From Platanthera guangdongensis (Eukaryota > Streptophyta > Magnoliopsida > Asparagales > Orchidaceae), in NCBI GenBank assembly GCA_039583875.1, contig CM077165.1:74822757-74886756 (forward strand): 64,000 nt of DNA, given 5' to 3'. Each line of letters starts with the position of its first letter. Position 1 is the stretch's first letter. Of this stretch, positions 33,268 through 43,885 are shown one piece after another. The translations under genes and the position numbers were made by a program. The notes beneath the pieces were generated by a model that was given only the letters and a program-made list of their open reading frames with translations, was not told where the DNA came from and made no database searches.

Positions 33268-33341
<74 letters not shown>
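33268..33341. repeat. (TA)n microsatellite in the A2 3' UTR
   Basis: An uninterrupted run of about 37 TA units lies between the third ORF and the polypurine tract. The rest of 33192-33487 has no ORF. Confidence 0.95.
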
Positions 33342-33344
<3 letters not shown>

Positions 33345-33477
33345 AATTTATGAATGACTCAAGTCTTAATCTGTTTGCCTATATTCTCTTGTGCTGCATA
33401 TTTAAATTCTGAATGTTGTTTATATTATCTGGTTGTTGTTATTCATCTTAGCTAGTAGGATTTTGGCTTCGTCAAAT

Positions 33478-33487
33478 AGGGGGAGAT
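33478..33487 (+). promoter_or_regulatory. polypurine tract of A2
   Basis: AGGGGGAGAT lies directly before the 3' LTR. The same context (TCAAATAGGGGGAGATTG) precedes the LTR of A. Confidence 0.85.
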
Positions 33488-35126
33488 TGTTGGGTATTGA
33501 ATCCACAATTACCTGGATTTGAGGAAGCCACCTGTCAAGCTAAGATGAATTCACAATGTATTTGATAAAATATTTCAAGTTGTGCTTGCAGTTATTCCAC
33601 GCTAAGTGCACACCAATGTCAGGGTGCAGTAGGTCAATATACACGGGTCTGCACAACGTAATCCCTCGTTGAGCAGATCAATGTGTTGGCCTACGTGTAC
33701 TCTCTCTATTGGAGTGCACTTACTTTCATGTACAGGGCTGTAACTATGCAAGAGCAGACAAGGAGCAAGGATGGGTCAAGGAGCAGCTCTTGGGTGGAAA
33801 GACGAAAAATCGTCTAAGTATAAATCGACGAGAATCACCAAGTGATTCTCGCTGAATCGTCGAGAATCATTAGTGATTCTCGCCGACTCTATCTGACTAC
33901 CTCAAAGCGGTGCCAAGTAAGATTCGGCGAGAATCACTAGTGATTCTCGCCGAACCCATCGTTGAGCAGATCATGGCCAAGTAATATTCGTCGAGAATCA
34001 ACAAGTGATTCGGCGAGAATCATCAAGTGATTCGGCGAGAATCACTAGTGATTCTCGACGAATCGTCGAGAATCACTAACTGATTCTCGTCGATTCGTCG
34101 AGAATCACCTTCGATTCTCGCCGATTTTGACTTGGGCATTTTTCTGGAAAAAGCTGGACCGGATTCTGCCGCTGGCACTGTTTTGAACCGGATCTAGGGT
34201 TTCTTCTGGTGGGACCCATAACGGTCATAAAAGATTATTTCACTGTATAAATATACGCGTATTTTTGAACAATAAAAGCAGCGAAGAAGAAAAGATATAC
34301 ACGAGTCGCGACGTGTCCTAGATCGCGAGTTCCGCTCTGCCGCCGCCGCTGTCGCCGCTCGAGAGAGTTGATCGCCGGTCTTGATCGTGGTTTCTTCCAG
34401 ATCTCCGGTCGACAGAAGCCTAGCCAAGCTTAGAGTCTCACGCGTCTAACCGGAGATCCTTTGTCTCTTGATTTGTTGATCGGGAAAACCTTCCCCGTCC
34501 GAATCGATCGAGATGATTGATCCTAGTGTGACCGTTGGAAGACCTAGCTATCTTCGCTACGAAGTTTGGATCTCCAAAGTACTGCAGCCGCACATCGTTG
34601 TCGTCACCGATCCCGTGAACCAAGCCGCTGCCCATCTTGCCGCTGCCGGTTCCGGGGAGATTCTCTCCAAGAGAGATCTAGGGTTGTGGACTCTTCGTGG
34701 ACTTCAAAGAACACGTCGTCAACGAAGAGGGACACCTTAGTCTCCAAACGTAGTTTGTATTTCTTGTACATTCTAGTTTTCTTTTGTTATAAAGGAACGT
34801 TGGTTCCTAGTTTTAAGGGTTGGGTGCAACCCGGGTTGTGGGAGTGTTGACTCCTACGTGTGGAAGGGTTCCTTCCGATAGTGCAAGGATTGGATTTCAA
34901 TCCTGTTGGTGAAGAGACCGAGTCATCCCGTGTTGGGAGATAGGTCGAAGGGGGAAAGTGGATGTACCCAAATCGGGGAACCACTATAAATAGTTTGTGT
35001 ACTCTGTTTGCTATGCTGTTTTATTTCTGTGTGCAGGTACAATTTTAATTCCCCCAAAAATGATGCACGTCACCTATTCCCCCCCCTCCCCATAGGTGAA
35101 TATAGTTGACACTAGGTGGACTATCA
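33488..35126 (+). repeat. 3' LTR of A2 (1639 bp)
   Basis: It runs from TGTTGGGTATTG to GGACTATCA, followed by TSD TAACC. It is very similar to the 5' LTR, with scattered substitutions and one extra palindromic unit (33852-33882). The array spans 33823-34128 and the poly-C hairpin is at 35071-35098. Confidence 0.95.
33823..34128. repeat. palindromic GATTCTCG/CGAGAATC array, 3' LTR of A2
   Basis: This is the same array as in the 5' LTR with one more unit. Arms GATTCTCG and CGAGAATC alternate with 5-10-base centres. Confidence 0.85.
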
Positions 35127-35131
35127 TAACC

Positions 35132-36543
35132 TCTGGAACTGAAACTGCAGGTTGAGGAGCTTCTTCTTGAAACGTCTCCCCCTGCTTAGATCTAGGTAGA
35201 CCTGAATCTAGGCCCCCATAATAAGGGACAGTAAAGTAAGCGGATAACTGAGAGGAAAGAGCAGAAATGGAAGCAGCAAGAGGAGCAATAACTTTATTTA
35301 TGAGTTGCCTCAAGGTGGGAGTAATGAATTCAACAAGATTGTTGGCAATGGATGAGAAATCCGAATATATAAACTCAGAAGTAGTCTGAGTAGATGTAGA
35401 AGATGGATTGGTGGTAGAAGAAGATGGAGCAGAATAGGTTGGGAATTTGGTGAATGCTTGAGGGATGGAAGAATATGGAATGAAATCAGGAATAGTTTCT
35501 TCCTGTATAGGGGATTGAGGTGGAGATGTAGGTAGTAGATTGAAATAAGGTTGATTGGAAATTTGAGGAGATGAGGGTGACTGATGAATGGGTCATTGTG
35601 GATGAATTGGTGAATGACGAATTGGTGATTGTGGTTGAAAGGATGTTGTAGTAATCTCTTCTGATAAGGTGGTGTGAAGAGTGGAAGGGGACTGAGGAAG
35701 TGAAACATCAATAGTTGGAGTTGATGATGAAAGTGGAGAATGCTTTGGAGATGGAGGAGGAGAAGAAATGAGAGGAGCAGAGACTTCTGCTGGGGTTAGG
35801 AGAGTGGCTGATACAGCCCTTGTGTCTTCTGAAGCTATCCTAGAAGAGGTAGCCCTTGATGGCTTTTGGATAACCCTCTCCCATCTTCCAAACAAGGCAG
35901 ATGTAAGACTCTTGGATGCATTAATATGGGTGGTCTAGTAGAGCAGGAGTTCAGGGCACTTAGCCTGTAGGAAAATTCCTAGAATCCTAGCATAACAGAC
36001 ATCCTTCTTATTAATTTTCTTCTTAATTAAATCAAATAAAAATGTTCCCCAATTCACAGATTTATTATTAACCAGAGCACACATCAACATGAATTGGTGC
36101 TTGGTGATATAGTCATGTGCAGAATGTTTTCCAAACAAAACCTTTCCTACAACATCAGCCAAGAACTTATATTCAGTAGAAAAATTCTTCTTTAAGAGGT
36201 GGTTAGGGTTTCCCTGATTATGACCCAATCTATCTAGCATCTCATCAAATTCAGAACTGTATATATCTATTTCATCTTCTCCATTCACAAAACAAAAAAT
36301 TTCAGTTAAAATATCAGGTGATAAAGTAACCTGATTTCTAGAGATTTATCAAGTAACTATTGTCTGATCAGGAACCTTTGTAGTGTGAACCCATTCTTTG
36401 ATTTCAGCAGCCGGGAGTTTTATCCTTGTGGTCATGAAGTTCTTCAGATTCTTATCCTCAAACAGTTTCAAAATGTCTTGGAATATTTGGTCAGAATGAC
36501 GGAAGGAATCCATGTCTATATCAAAACCAACATCAAACTTCAT
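35132..36543 (-). pseudogene. third ORF (env-like position) of element J, N-terminal part
   Basis: Start ATG 36541-36543. One frame continues to the A2 insertion, with stops near 36349, 35935 and 35593. The first ~210 residues resemble the N-terminal domain of the A2 third ORF: aligned blocks include LADVVGKVLFGK against LSDIVRKVLICK, SVNWGTFLFDLIKKKI against GFNWGALLFEKIKDTL, and FGRWER against FDRWER. Downstream the protein is Pro/Ser/Thr-rich. There is no clear signal peptide or long transmembrane segment. By position it equals the Sirevirus env-like ORF. The conserved domain may correspond to a plant transposon-associated family, but I cannot confirm that without a search. Confidence 0.72.
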
Positions 36544-36639
36544 TCCAGAGAGAATCTCTTATGAAATCACAATTGCTCTGCAAAACAAAACGATCAAGCT
36601 CAAGAGACGGGTAATTGAGAAAGCGAGGGATAGAGTTCG

Positions 36640-36960
36640 ACAAAAACCTAATTATATGTTTTCAGAAGTTGAAAAGGTGAACCCTGTCTGATAAAAACAA
36701 AACATCGAACTTGGTTTGATGAAAAAAATTCTCAAAAGAAATATGTTTCGTCGATCTCTGGTCGATAAAAGTTTTGCGAAAGAAATATATTTCGTCGAGC
36801 TCCGTTCGACAAAAATACTTGAAACTAATTCGTCGATCTTCGTTTGACGAAATAGTTTATAAAGACAGTTCGTCGATCTCCATTCGATGAAAATTTCACG
36901 AAGAGTTCACAGTTCATCGTGCTCCGTTCGATGAAGGTGGACAATTCGTCGATCTCAGAT
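36640..36960 (-). promoter_or_regulatory. inverted-repeat spacer upstream of the J third ORF
   Basis: Within the 517-bp gap between RNase H and the third ORF (36544-37060) there are about six units of TTTCGTCGA, a short spacer and TCGACGAAA (or variants such as TTCGATGAA), able to form hairpins with 8-9-bp arms. The core TTCRTCGA is the one repeated in J's own LTR. A separate promoter or processing site for the third ORF is one explanation. Confidence 0.55.
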
Positions 36961-37060
36961 ATAAAAGTTAATTTAATAATTTTTCATTAATCATGCGTAA
37001 CTAATTTAAGAAGTCAATGTGTTTCTTTGAATCTAAAGGTTTAGTAAATATATTTACTTT

Positions 37061-39044
37061 TCAAAAATCAGTAGGGATAAATTCTAATTTAATTTTGTTC
37101 TTGTCTGCATTATCTCTTACAAAATGATGTCTTATTTCAATATGTTTAATTCTACTATGTAGGACTGGATTCTGTGTTATTGATAATGCACTTGTGTTAT
37201 AACAGAAAATAATATAATTAGATAGGTTAAACCATAATCTAGAAGCTGATTCTGAATCCACAAAATCTATGAACAGTAACTACTAGCTGGAATGCATTTA
37301 ACCTCAGCAGTTGAAGTAGATACAGAGGTTTGCTTCTTACAAAACCATGAAACAAGCCAATCACCAAGGAACTAACAAGTTCCTGATGTGCTTTTTTCGT
37401 CAACCCTGCATCCAGCATAGTCAACATTTGAGAATCTAGTTAACTCAAATCCTGACTCAATAACATACTAGAGTCCTAGATTAGGGAAACCTTTTATATA
37501 TCTTAAAATACTTTTAACTAAAATTAGATGTGCACAAATACAGGTAGCAAACATTATTTATAGTCTACTAGCTGTTAGTTATAATAAGGACTCAATCATA
37601 GCCCAATATATTTTCTAATCAACAAGCTTTCCATGTTCATCAGTATCAACAATAACATTTGTAGGCATATGTGTTTTCATGGCTGAGCAATCTGACATCC
37701 CAAATCTTTTGATAAGCTCTTTAGCATACTTGGATTGGGATATGAAAATGTCATCATGAGTTTGCTTCACTTGTAAACCAAGGAAGTAGGATATCTCACC
37801 CATGCCACTCATTTCAAACTTATAATGCATCAGGTCAGAAAGCCTTTTGCATAGTTTGGAATCAGTAGAGCCAAAAATTATGTTGTCAACATATATTTGT
37901 ACTAGTAAAATTTTAGATTTGTGATTTCTAAAAAATAATATTTTATCCATTATGCCTCTACTAAATTTGTTCTCTAAAAGAAAACTAGCAAGTGTCTCAT
38001 ACCAAACTCTTGGAACTTGTTTAAGACCTTAAAGTGCTTTGTTAAGTCTAAAAATATAGGAAGAGTGAGTAGGAGAGATAAAATCTGGAGGTTGTTCAAC
38101 ATAAACTTACTCTTAGAGCTCTCCATTTAGAAAGGCACTCTTTACATCCATTTGATATACTGTGAATTTCTTGAATGGTGCATATGCAAGAAAGATTCTG
38201 ATATCCTCCAATCTTGCAACAGGAGCAAATGTTTAGTCATAATTTATGCCTTCCTCCTGTGAGTATCCTTGTGCTACCAATCTTACTTTATTTCTTATAA
38301 TGATTCCTTGATAATCCAATTTATTCATAAAGACCCACATGGTTCCAATGACTGGAAAGTCTTTGGGTCTTGGAACCAAGTCCCAAACTATACATCTCTC
38401 AAATTGACTGAGTTCCTCTTGCATAACAATGATCCAGTGAGGATCTTGTTTTGCATCCTTTATGAATTGATGCTCAATCTGAGAGGTAAAACAAACATGC
38501 ATCTGATATTGATTCAATTGATGCCTTGTTTGAACACCGCTGATATGTCTCTAATCACTTGAGATCTAGGGTGATCTCTTAGTGTGACAAGATCAACGGG
38601 TAGAGTTGGTTGTTCAACTATTTGTGGTGCTAATTTCTCTGTTAGAATTTCATTTGCCATAATATTTTTAGCAAATATTTCTTCATCATCTTCATCACTA
38701 TCATTAGTAATCTGTTGAGAGGGATGTGTTGTATCCTATTGCATTAGGATTAAATCATCCAATTTCTCAATCAGATTTGGTACCTGAAAATTTTTAAGGT
38801 AGAGATCTCTATCTCCTTGTAAAACATGTTAGATTCATCAAAGGAAACATGCACAGATTCTTCCATTTTAAGAGTTGATTTATTAAATACTCTATAAGAC
38901 TTACTGACTTGGTATTATCCATGGAAAATTCCTTCAGCGGCTTTGGCTTGAAATTTTCTTAAATATTTCTTATCATTATTATGTATATAACATTTATAAC
39001 AAAAAGCTTTGAAATAATCAACTCTAGGTTTCTTATGCTTTGCT
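37061..39044 (-). pseudogene. pol: copia integrase C-terminus, RT and RNase H of element J
   Basis: Minus strand. Seen: the integrase end with KFQAKAAEGIFHG and EESVHVSFDES (about 38800-38960); an RT start with WIIVMQEELSQFER and VRLVAQGYSQEEGINYD (38517-38233); then the palm YVDNIIFGSTD, where the catalytic YVDD is YVDN (37890-37850), with FEMSGMGEISYFLGLQV and KELIKRFGMSDCSAMKTHM. RNase H survives as SITQNPVLHSRIKHIEIRHHFVRDN with the preceding CDN changed to CYN. Numerous stops and frameshifts separate the pieces, more than in E. It is non-functional. The 5' edge is the deletion junction with G's LTR. Confidence 0.83.
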
Positions 39045-40028
39045 TAAGCTCCTTGTGGTATGAGGGCGGTGAGCGATATTTGCTCTGAGAGAGCGGAAAA
39101 GCTGTGGCTAATCAGGAGGGAAAGCGGACCCGCATCAAGTGGTGCGCTACTGACGGTTTGAGGATGGGAAAGGCTGACCTGCCCCTGGTTTTTCTGGGAG
39201 GTCGATTGGTGGCAATGCTTGGGGGATGCGAGACAGACCTAGCTTGCTAAACCACAATGGTGGGTCGATATGAATTGGAAATGCTCAAGTTTGCCATGAG
39301 GTTAGCACCTCTGAGTGGGATGGGCGGAATGTCGCCAGCATGCATGTTGGTGGACTAGGACCGGCCACCCAACATGTTAAAAACCTCTGCTCGATAGTGG
39401 GCAACTGGTATATCCGATACACCAATAATGTGCCCTGTGTGCACGGAGCGTGCGTTTGTGGTTCTGTTGTGTCGGAAAGCACTTGTTGTGATTGGTAGTT
39501 ATTAGGATTGCAATGTATACAAGGAAGGAACCACTGCCCCGGGTATGGGGAAGGGTCATTATAATTGGTTGGCTAATGCTTACCGTTGCTTTGTTTGCCT
39601 CTCTTGGGGTGGATGTCTAATTATAGGTGCTGACGGGTTGAATTGAATTGAGCGGAATGAAGCCTTGCTTCTTAAAGGCCCTTGATGGCCATGCGAAGAA
39701 TTCTTGGATTTCATGTGTGGCTGGCCTGCGTGCCGATGTATGAAGTTGTATATTTTGTAAAGAGCAACTTGTAAGGCCTTAAGGCCATGAGCGAGTGTGT
39801 TGTATACATTCCTGGTGTATATAAAAATGTGGAGTTTATATAGTTAGTGGACATTCATGCGGTTGAGTTCTTATAACTTAAAATGCTGCGCTAGAATGCT
39901 CTGAGTTCGGATACAAATAGAACGTGATTTGATATTCACACGTAATTCCACCGTTTGTGTGTTAAATATGGTGTGGGGCCCCGGCCGGACCCACTGTTAT
40001 ATTACATATGACTAATGGAGGCGTTATA
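39045..40028 (+). repeat. 5' LTR of G, truncated at its 5' side
   Basis: It aligns with 42890-43885 of the 3' LTR, from TAAGCTCCTTGTGG to GGAGGCGTTATA (the last CA of the LTR decayed to TA). The first ~1130 bp of the LTR are missing, including the palindromic array. Confidence 0.88.
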
Positions 40029-40031
40029 AAG

Positions 40032-40043
40032 TGGTATCAGAGC
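40032..40043 (+). promoter_or_regulatory. Met-type primer-binding site of G
   Basis: TGGTATCAGAGC lies three bases after the 5' LTR. It is an exact canonical match. Confidence 0.9.
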
Positions 40044-40194
40044 AAGGTTTGAGATTTGTGGGAGGGAGAATATAAATGACTCAAGAATGTCCACCAGGAA
40101 TATAATACATGAACGTGGGGAGCGTGACCGTGTGGTCAAAGTCTATTTGTCTTTATGGAATGGACGTAACTGTTGTTTTGTACATTGATAGGTG

Positions 40195-41358
40195 ATGAGG
40201 ACTAGTGCTGGGCAGTCTGAGCCCCAGTATTCCGATGAGAGTGCAACACCAGTTGAAGCGCCTACACCTCCCTCGGCGGAGACCATACATGTGGTTACTG
40301 AGACGGTGCTCGCAGTTTTGCAAGCATAACCTACTAGGCAGGCAAGGCCTGCAGGGGTGACAGTACAGCTTGGTGCAAGGCAAGAGCGTATGGAGGTTGT
40401 GGTTGATGAGCAAACCACTGACGAGGAACTGAAGCGGTTTATGGAGTTTCATCCACCTACGTTTGGCGGGACGGGTTCCCCAACGCAGACAAAAGATTGG
40501 CTTGCACGATCGAAGAGGATCTTGGCAGCAATCCGGACTGTAGAGGCACAGAAGGTAACTTTAGACACTTTTCTATTGGAAGGAGATGCGAGGCTTTGGT
40601 GGGATGAAATGGAATTGCACTATGTGGCAGGTCGAGGATTGGAAGAGATGTCGATCGAAGAATTCTCATGATTGTTTCTAGCTAAGTATTTTCCAGTATC
40701 GCAGTGGATTGCTATGGAGAATGAGTTTCAACATCTGGTGTAGGGTGAGAGCAATGTTGATACATACCTGTATGATTTTACTAGGCTGGGGCGCTATGCG
40801 GGGTCTACCTTTGCTGAGGAAGCACGAAAGACAAATAGATTTTAAGAGGGACTGCATGATGAGTTGAAATTGGCACTCCCGAGTTTGGTGAACCAAGTCT
40901 TCCAAGCATTGGTAGATACAGCCCGTGCATTGGAGAAGGATTTAAAACGTGTGCAGGATAAGAAGAACTTGGCGGTGGAGAAGCCGGAATTCAAAGCTCC
41001 ACAATCAGAACAGTCGGAGGTTAGGAGACGAGATAAGAAACGGTTCAGGCATGCTGAACCAACTCCGTCGATTGTTTCTTCGGGAGCTACATCTGGGCAA
41101 GGACGTGTTGAGACACACAAATGTTTTACATGCGGGAAGCAGGGACATATAGCCCGTCATTGTTGGAGCGGCCCTCCAAGGAGTGAGAAGAAGACAGGTG
41201 CTTCTTATGAAGAAAAGGGTAAGACAGTGGAAGAGTCATCTGCATCCCAGACGCAACCTCGAATATATAATCTTGAATTGCAAGAGCCGCATAGTTCAAT
41301 CGGTGAAGTACAACAACCTCGAGTATTTAGTTTGAAATGCCAAGAGGCTATCAAATGA
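40195..41358 (+). pseudogene. gag: gypsy gag with zinc knuckle, four in-frame stops
   Basis: ATG 40195 starts a single frame of 387 codons ending at TGA 41356-41358. Internal stops: TAA 40327, TGA 40669, TAG 40741 and TAA 40843. Seen: a Pro/Ala-rich N-terminus; then the gag core FHPPTFGGT, WLARSKRILA, FLLEGDARLWWDEM, FLAKYFPVSQW, TYLYDFTRLGRYAG and LPSLVNQVFQALVDTARALEKD; and the CCHC knuckle CFTCGKQGHIARHC near 41120-41165. No indel disturbs the frame, so it decayed by substitution only. It encodes a typical plant gypsy capsid/nucleocapsid. Confidence 0.88.
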
Positions 41359-41756
41359 CTTATGATAGATGATGCGGGTGAGCGGGAATAATAATGGAAC
41401 CGTGAACTGTATTACTTTGGTGATGTGACTAAATTTTGTATATAAGGAATGAACAATGCGATGTTGGTGTACACCTTCTTGTATCCTGGCGATCAGGCAA
41501 TCAAGGTGGAATAAAGGAATGGTTCTGTTGATGTGCGTATATATGGGATAAAGGCAATGAATATGGTGGATATATAGATGTATGTTATGTTTGGTATGTA
41601 TGTGTGTTATGTTTGTTTTATGCGATGTCATGGGGCGAGACAAGCTGCAGCCTCTGAGCTCTAACCCGGATCATTTTGCTAAGGAATGACGTGGTTATGT
41701 GGATGTCTACAGCTGGGCTAAATTTCAGGATGAAATTGTTTGAAGGAGGGAAGGGT
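41359..41756 (+). other. 3' untranslated region of G with polypurine tract
   Basis: No ORF is supported. Just before the LTR is the phrase AAATTTCAGGATGAAATTG followed by GGAGGGAAGGG, the probable polypurine tract (41746-41756). The 'aaatttc..gga-gaaatt' wording is typical of the end of gypsy pol, so this tail may be retained from an autonomous ancestor. Confidence 0.6.
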
Positions 41757-43885
41757 TGTAATACCCCAAATGCCAATTTGGGTTCAGGTTGGGTGACACG
41801 GTCTGGGAAACGGGCGTGTCCTAGGGCGTGTCGCACTCGGGTTGAGCAGCCTCTTGAGTGCTCGACGAAATGCACTCGTGGAGTTCTCGAGAGGGAACAC
41901 ACCCTGCGATACGGGCGTGTCAGGTGGCATGTCCTCCTCTGGTCGACGAACTGCGCTCGACGATCGTCGAGCGGCAAGTTGAGTTGAGTACACGACTTGT
42001 GATACGGGCATGTCACAGGGCTGTGTCCTTCTCTGGGTCATCCAAGGTTGCATGTGCTGGTGGACACGGGTGTGTCTTGGGGTACACGGGCATGTCCCAT
42101 GGTCGTGTCCCAGTCGGGTTGAGTTGGTGGTGTACTGTTTGGGGTACACGGCTCCTAGACACGGGCGTGTCAGACATGACATGGGCGTATAGGATGTGAC
42201 ATAGGCATGTCACATGGCCGTGTACTATTCTGGATTTGAGTCGGTTGTGTACCGCTTAAGGGACACAACCTGTGACACGGGCATTTCACATGGCGTGTTG
42301 GCCCAAAAATGGATATTTTTGGGCAAATCCTGGCCGTTCATTTCCTTTATCCTAGATCCAAAGGTCCTGGCCCTTCCCTGCTGATATAAGACTGAGATTG
42401 GAAGGCTTCTCTTCCATTCATTTTCCCTTTCTCAAAAGCTAGAGAGAGAAAGGAAAGGGAGAAGGGAGACAGCTGCCAGAGAAGCTTTAGCGTGTAGAAT
42501 CGTGAGCTAAGTGCGGATTCGTGGAGGCAAGGCTGTGGCGGTGGTTTCCATCCGGCTAGATATCCATGGCTCCAAAGCGATCGTCAAGGGTAACGATCTC
42601 ATTCTTGGACATGTGAAGTCCTTTCTTTATGCATATGCATGGAATCGTCCACCAAGAGGTGGAAAGCATAAGTGATTCCAGGATTGATTCTGCATCTACA
42701 GCCGGAAGTATGTAGTATGACATAGGCATGCTATGTGAAGCCCATCCGGATGGTTAGTCTGAATTGGTGATGGTTATGTGTGAACCAGAGAAGACTCCGT
42801 GTATTGTATGATGCGTGTGAATTATGAATGTATGCTCCTTTTGTTGTATGCTCTACATGAGCTATGTGTTGATCTTGGATGTTTTGCATAAGCTCCTTGT
42901 GGTGTGAGTGCAGTGAGCGCTATTTGCTCTAAGAGAGTGGAAAATCTGCGGCTAATAAGAAGGGAAAGATGACGCGCGTCAAGTGGTGCGCTACTGATGG
43001 TTTGAGCACGAGAAAGGCTAACCTGGCCATGGTTATTCTGGGAGGTCGATTGGTGGCAACGCTTAGGGGACACGAGACAGACCCGGCTTGCTGCACCACA
43101 ATGTTGGGTCGATCTGAATTGGAAATGCTCAAGTTTGTCGTGAGGTTAACACCTCTGAGTGGGATGGGCGGAATGTCGCCAGCATGTGTGTTGGTGGACT
43201 AGGACCGGCCACCCAACATGTTAAAAACCTCTGCTCGATTGTGGGCAACTGGTATATTCGGTACACCAATAAGGTGCCCTGAGTGCACGGAGCGTCTGGC
43301 CGAAGCCGACATTTGTGGTTCTATTGTGCCTGAAAGCACTTGTTGTGATTGGTAGATATTACGATTGCAATGCGTATAGGGAAGGAACCACTGCCCTAAG
43401 TAAGCGGTAGCGTCATTATAATTGGTCAGCTAATGCTGACCGTTGCTTTGTTTGCTGCTCTTTGGGTGGACGTCTAATTGCAGGTGCTGACGGGTTGAAT
43501 TGAATTGAGCAGAATGAAGCCTTGCTGCTTAAAGGCCCTTGAAGGCCATGCGAAGGACTCTTGGATTTCATGTGTCGCCGGCCTGCGTGCCGATGTATGA
43601 AACTATATATTTTGTAAATAGCAACTTGTAAGGCCTTAAGGCCATGAGCGGGTGTGTTGTATACATTCCTGATGTATATATAAATATGGAGTTTATATAG
43701 TTAGTGGACATTCATGCGGTTGAGTTCTTATAACTTAAAATACTTTGCTAGAATGCTTTGAGTTACGATACGAATAGAACGTGATTTGATATTCACACGT
43801 AATTCCGCCGTTTGTCTGTGAAATATGGCATGGGACCCCGGCCGTAACGACTGTTATATTGCATATGACGAATGGAGGCGTTACA
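41757..43885 (+). repeat. 3' LTR of G (2129 bp)
   Basis: It begins TGTAATACCCC and ends GGAGGCGTTACA. The first 550 bp hold an array of ACGGGCGTGTC-type repeats. A leader with CTGATATAAGACTGAG (near 42382) may include the TATA region. The last 1 kb matches the truncated 5' LTR. Confidence 0.88.
41799..42300. repeat. ACACGGGCGTGTC repeat array in the LTR of G
   Basis: About eight diverged units occur (near 41805, 41900, 42000, 42060, 42085, 42155, 42205 and 42270). Each carries GAYACGGGCRTGTC and usually CATGGYCGTGTCC some 10-15 bases later. Decay to CATGTC/TGTGTC at CpG positions is evident. The GGGCGTG core is shared with the array of element B. Confidence 0.78.

Larger units (their letters stand above)
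39045..43885 (+). mobile_element. gag-only Ty3/gypsy element G
   Basis: Contents: a truncated 5' LTR, Met primer site, a gag frame with zinc knuckle, a short untranslated region and a full 3' LTR (TGTAATACCCC to GAGGCGTTACA). The interior is only 1.7 kb and has no pol. G lies against the LTR of F, with TAAGA (43886-43890) as the possible 3' target copy. Its left flank was lost in a deletion that fused it to J. It is either a non-autonomous (gag-only) family or an internal deletion derivative. Confidence 0.85.

Noticed and set aside
35310..35711. 133-codon Leu/Pro/His-rich minus-strand ORF
   Set aside because: Out of frame with the J third ORF, which covers the same DNA with homologous sequence; a shadow frame.
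41618..42213. Several 60-130-codon ORFs on both strands over the G LTR array
   Set aside because: Long frames arise from GC-rich tandem repeats; all six frames are partly open and none has a domain.
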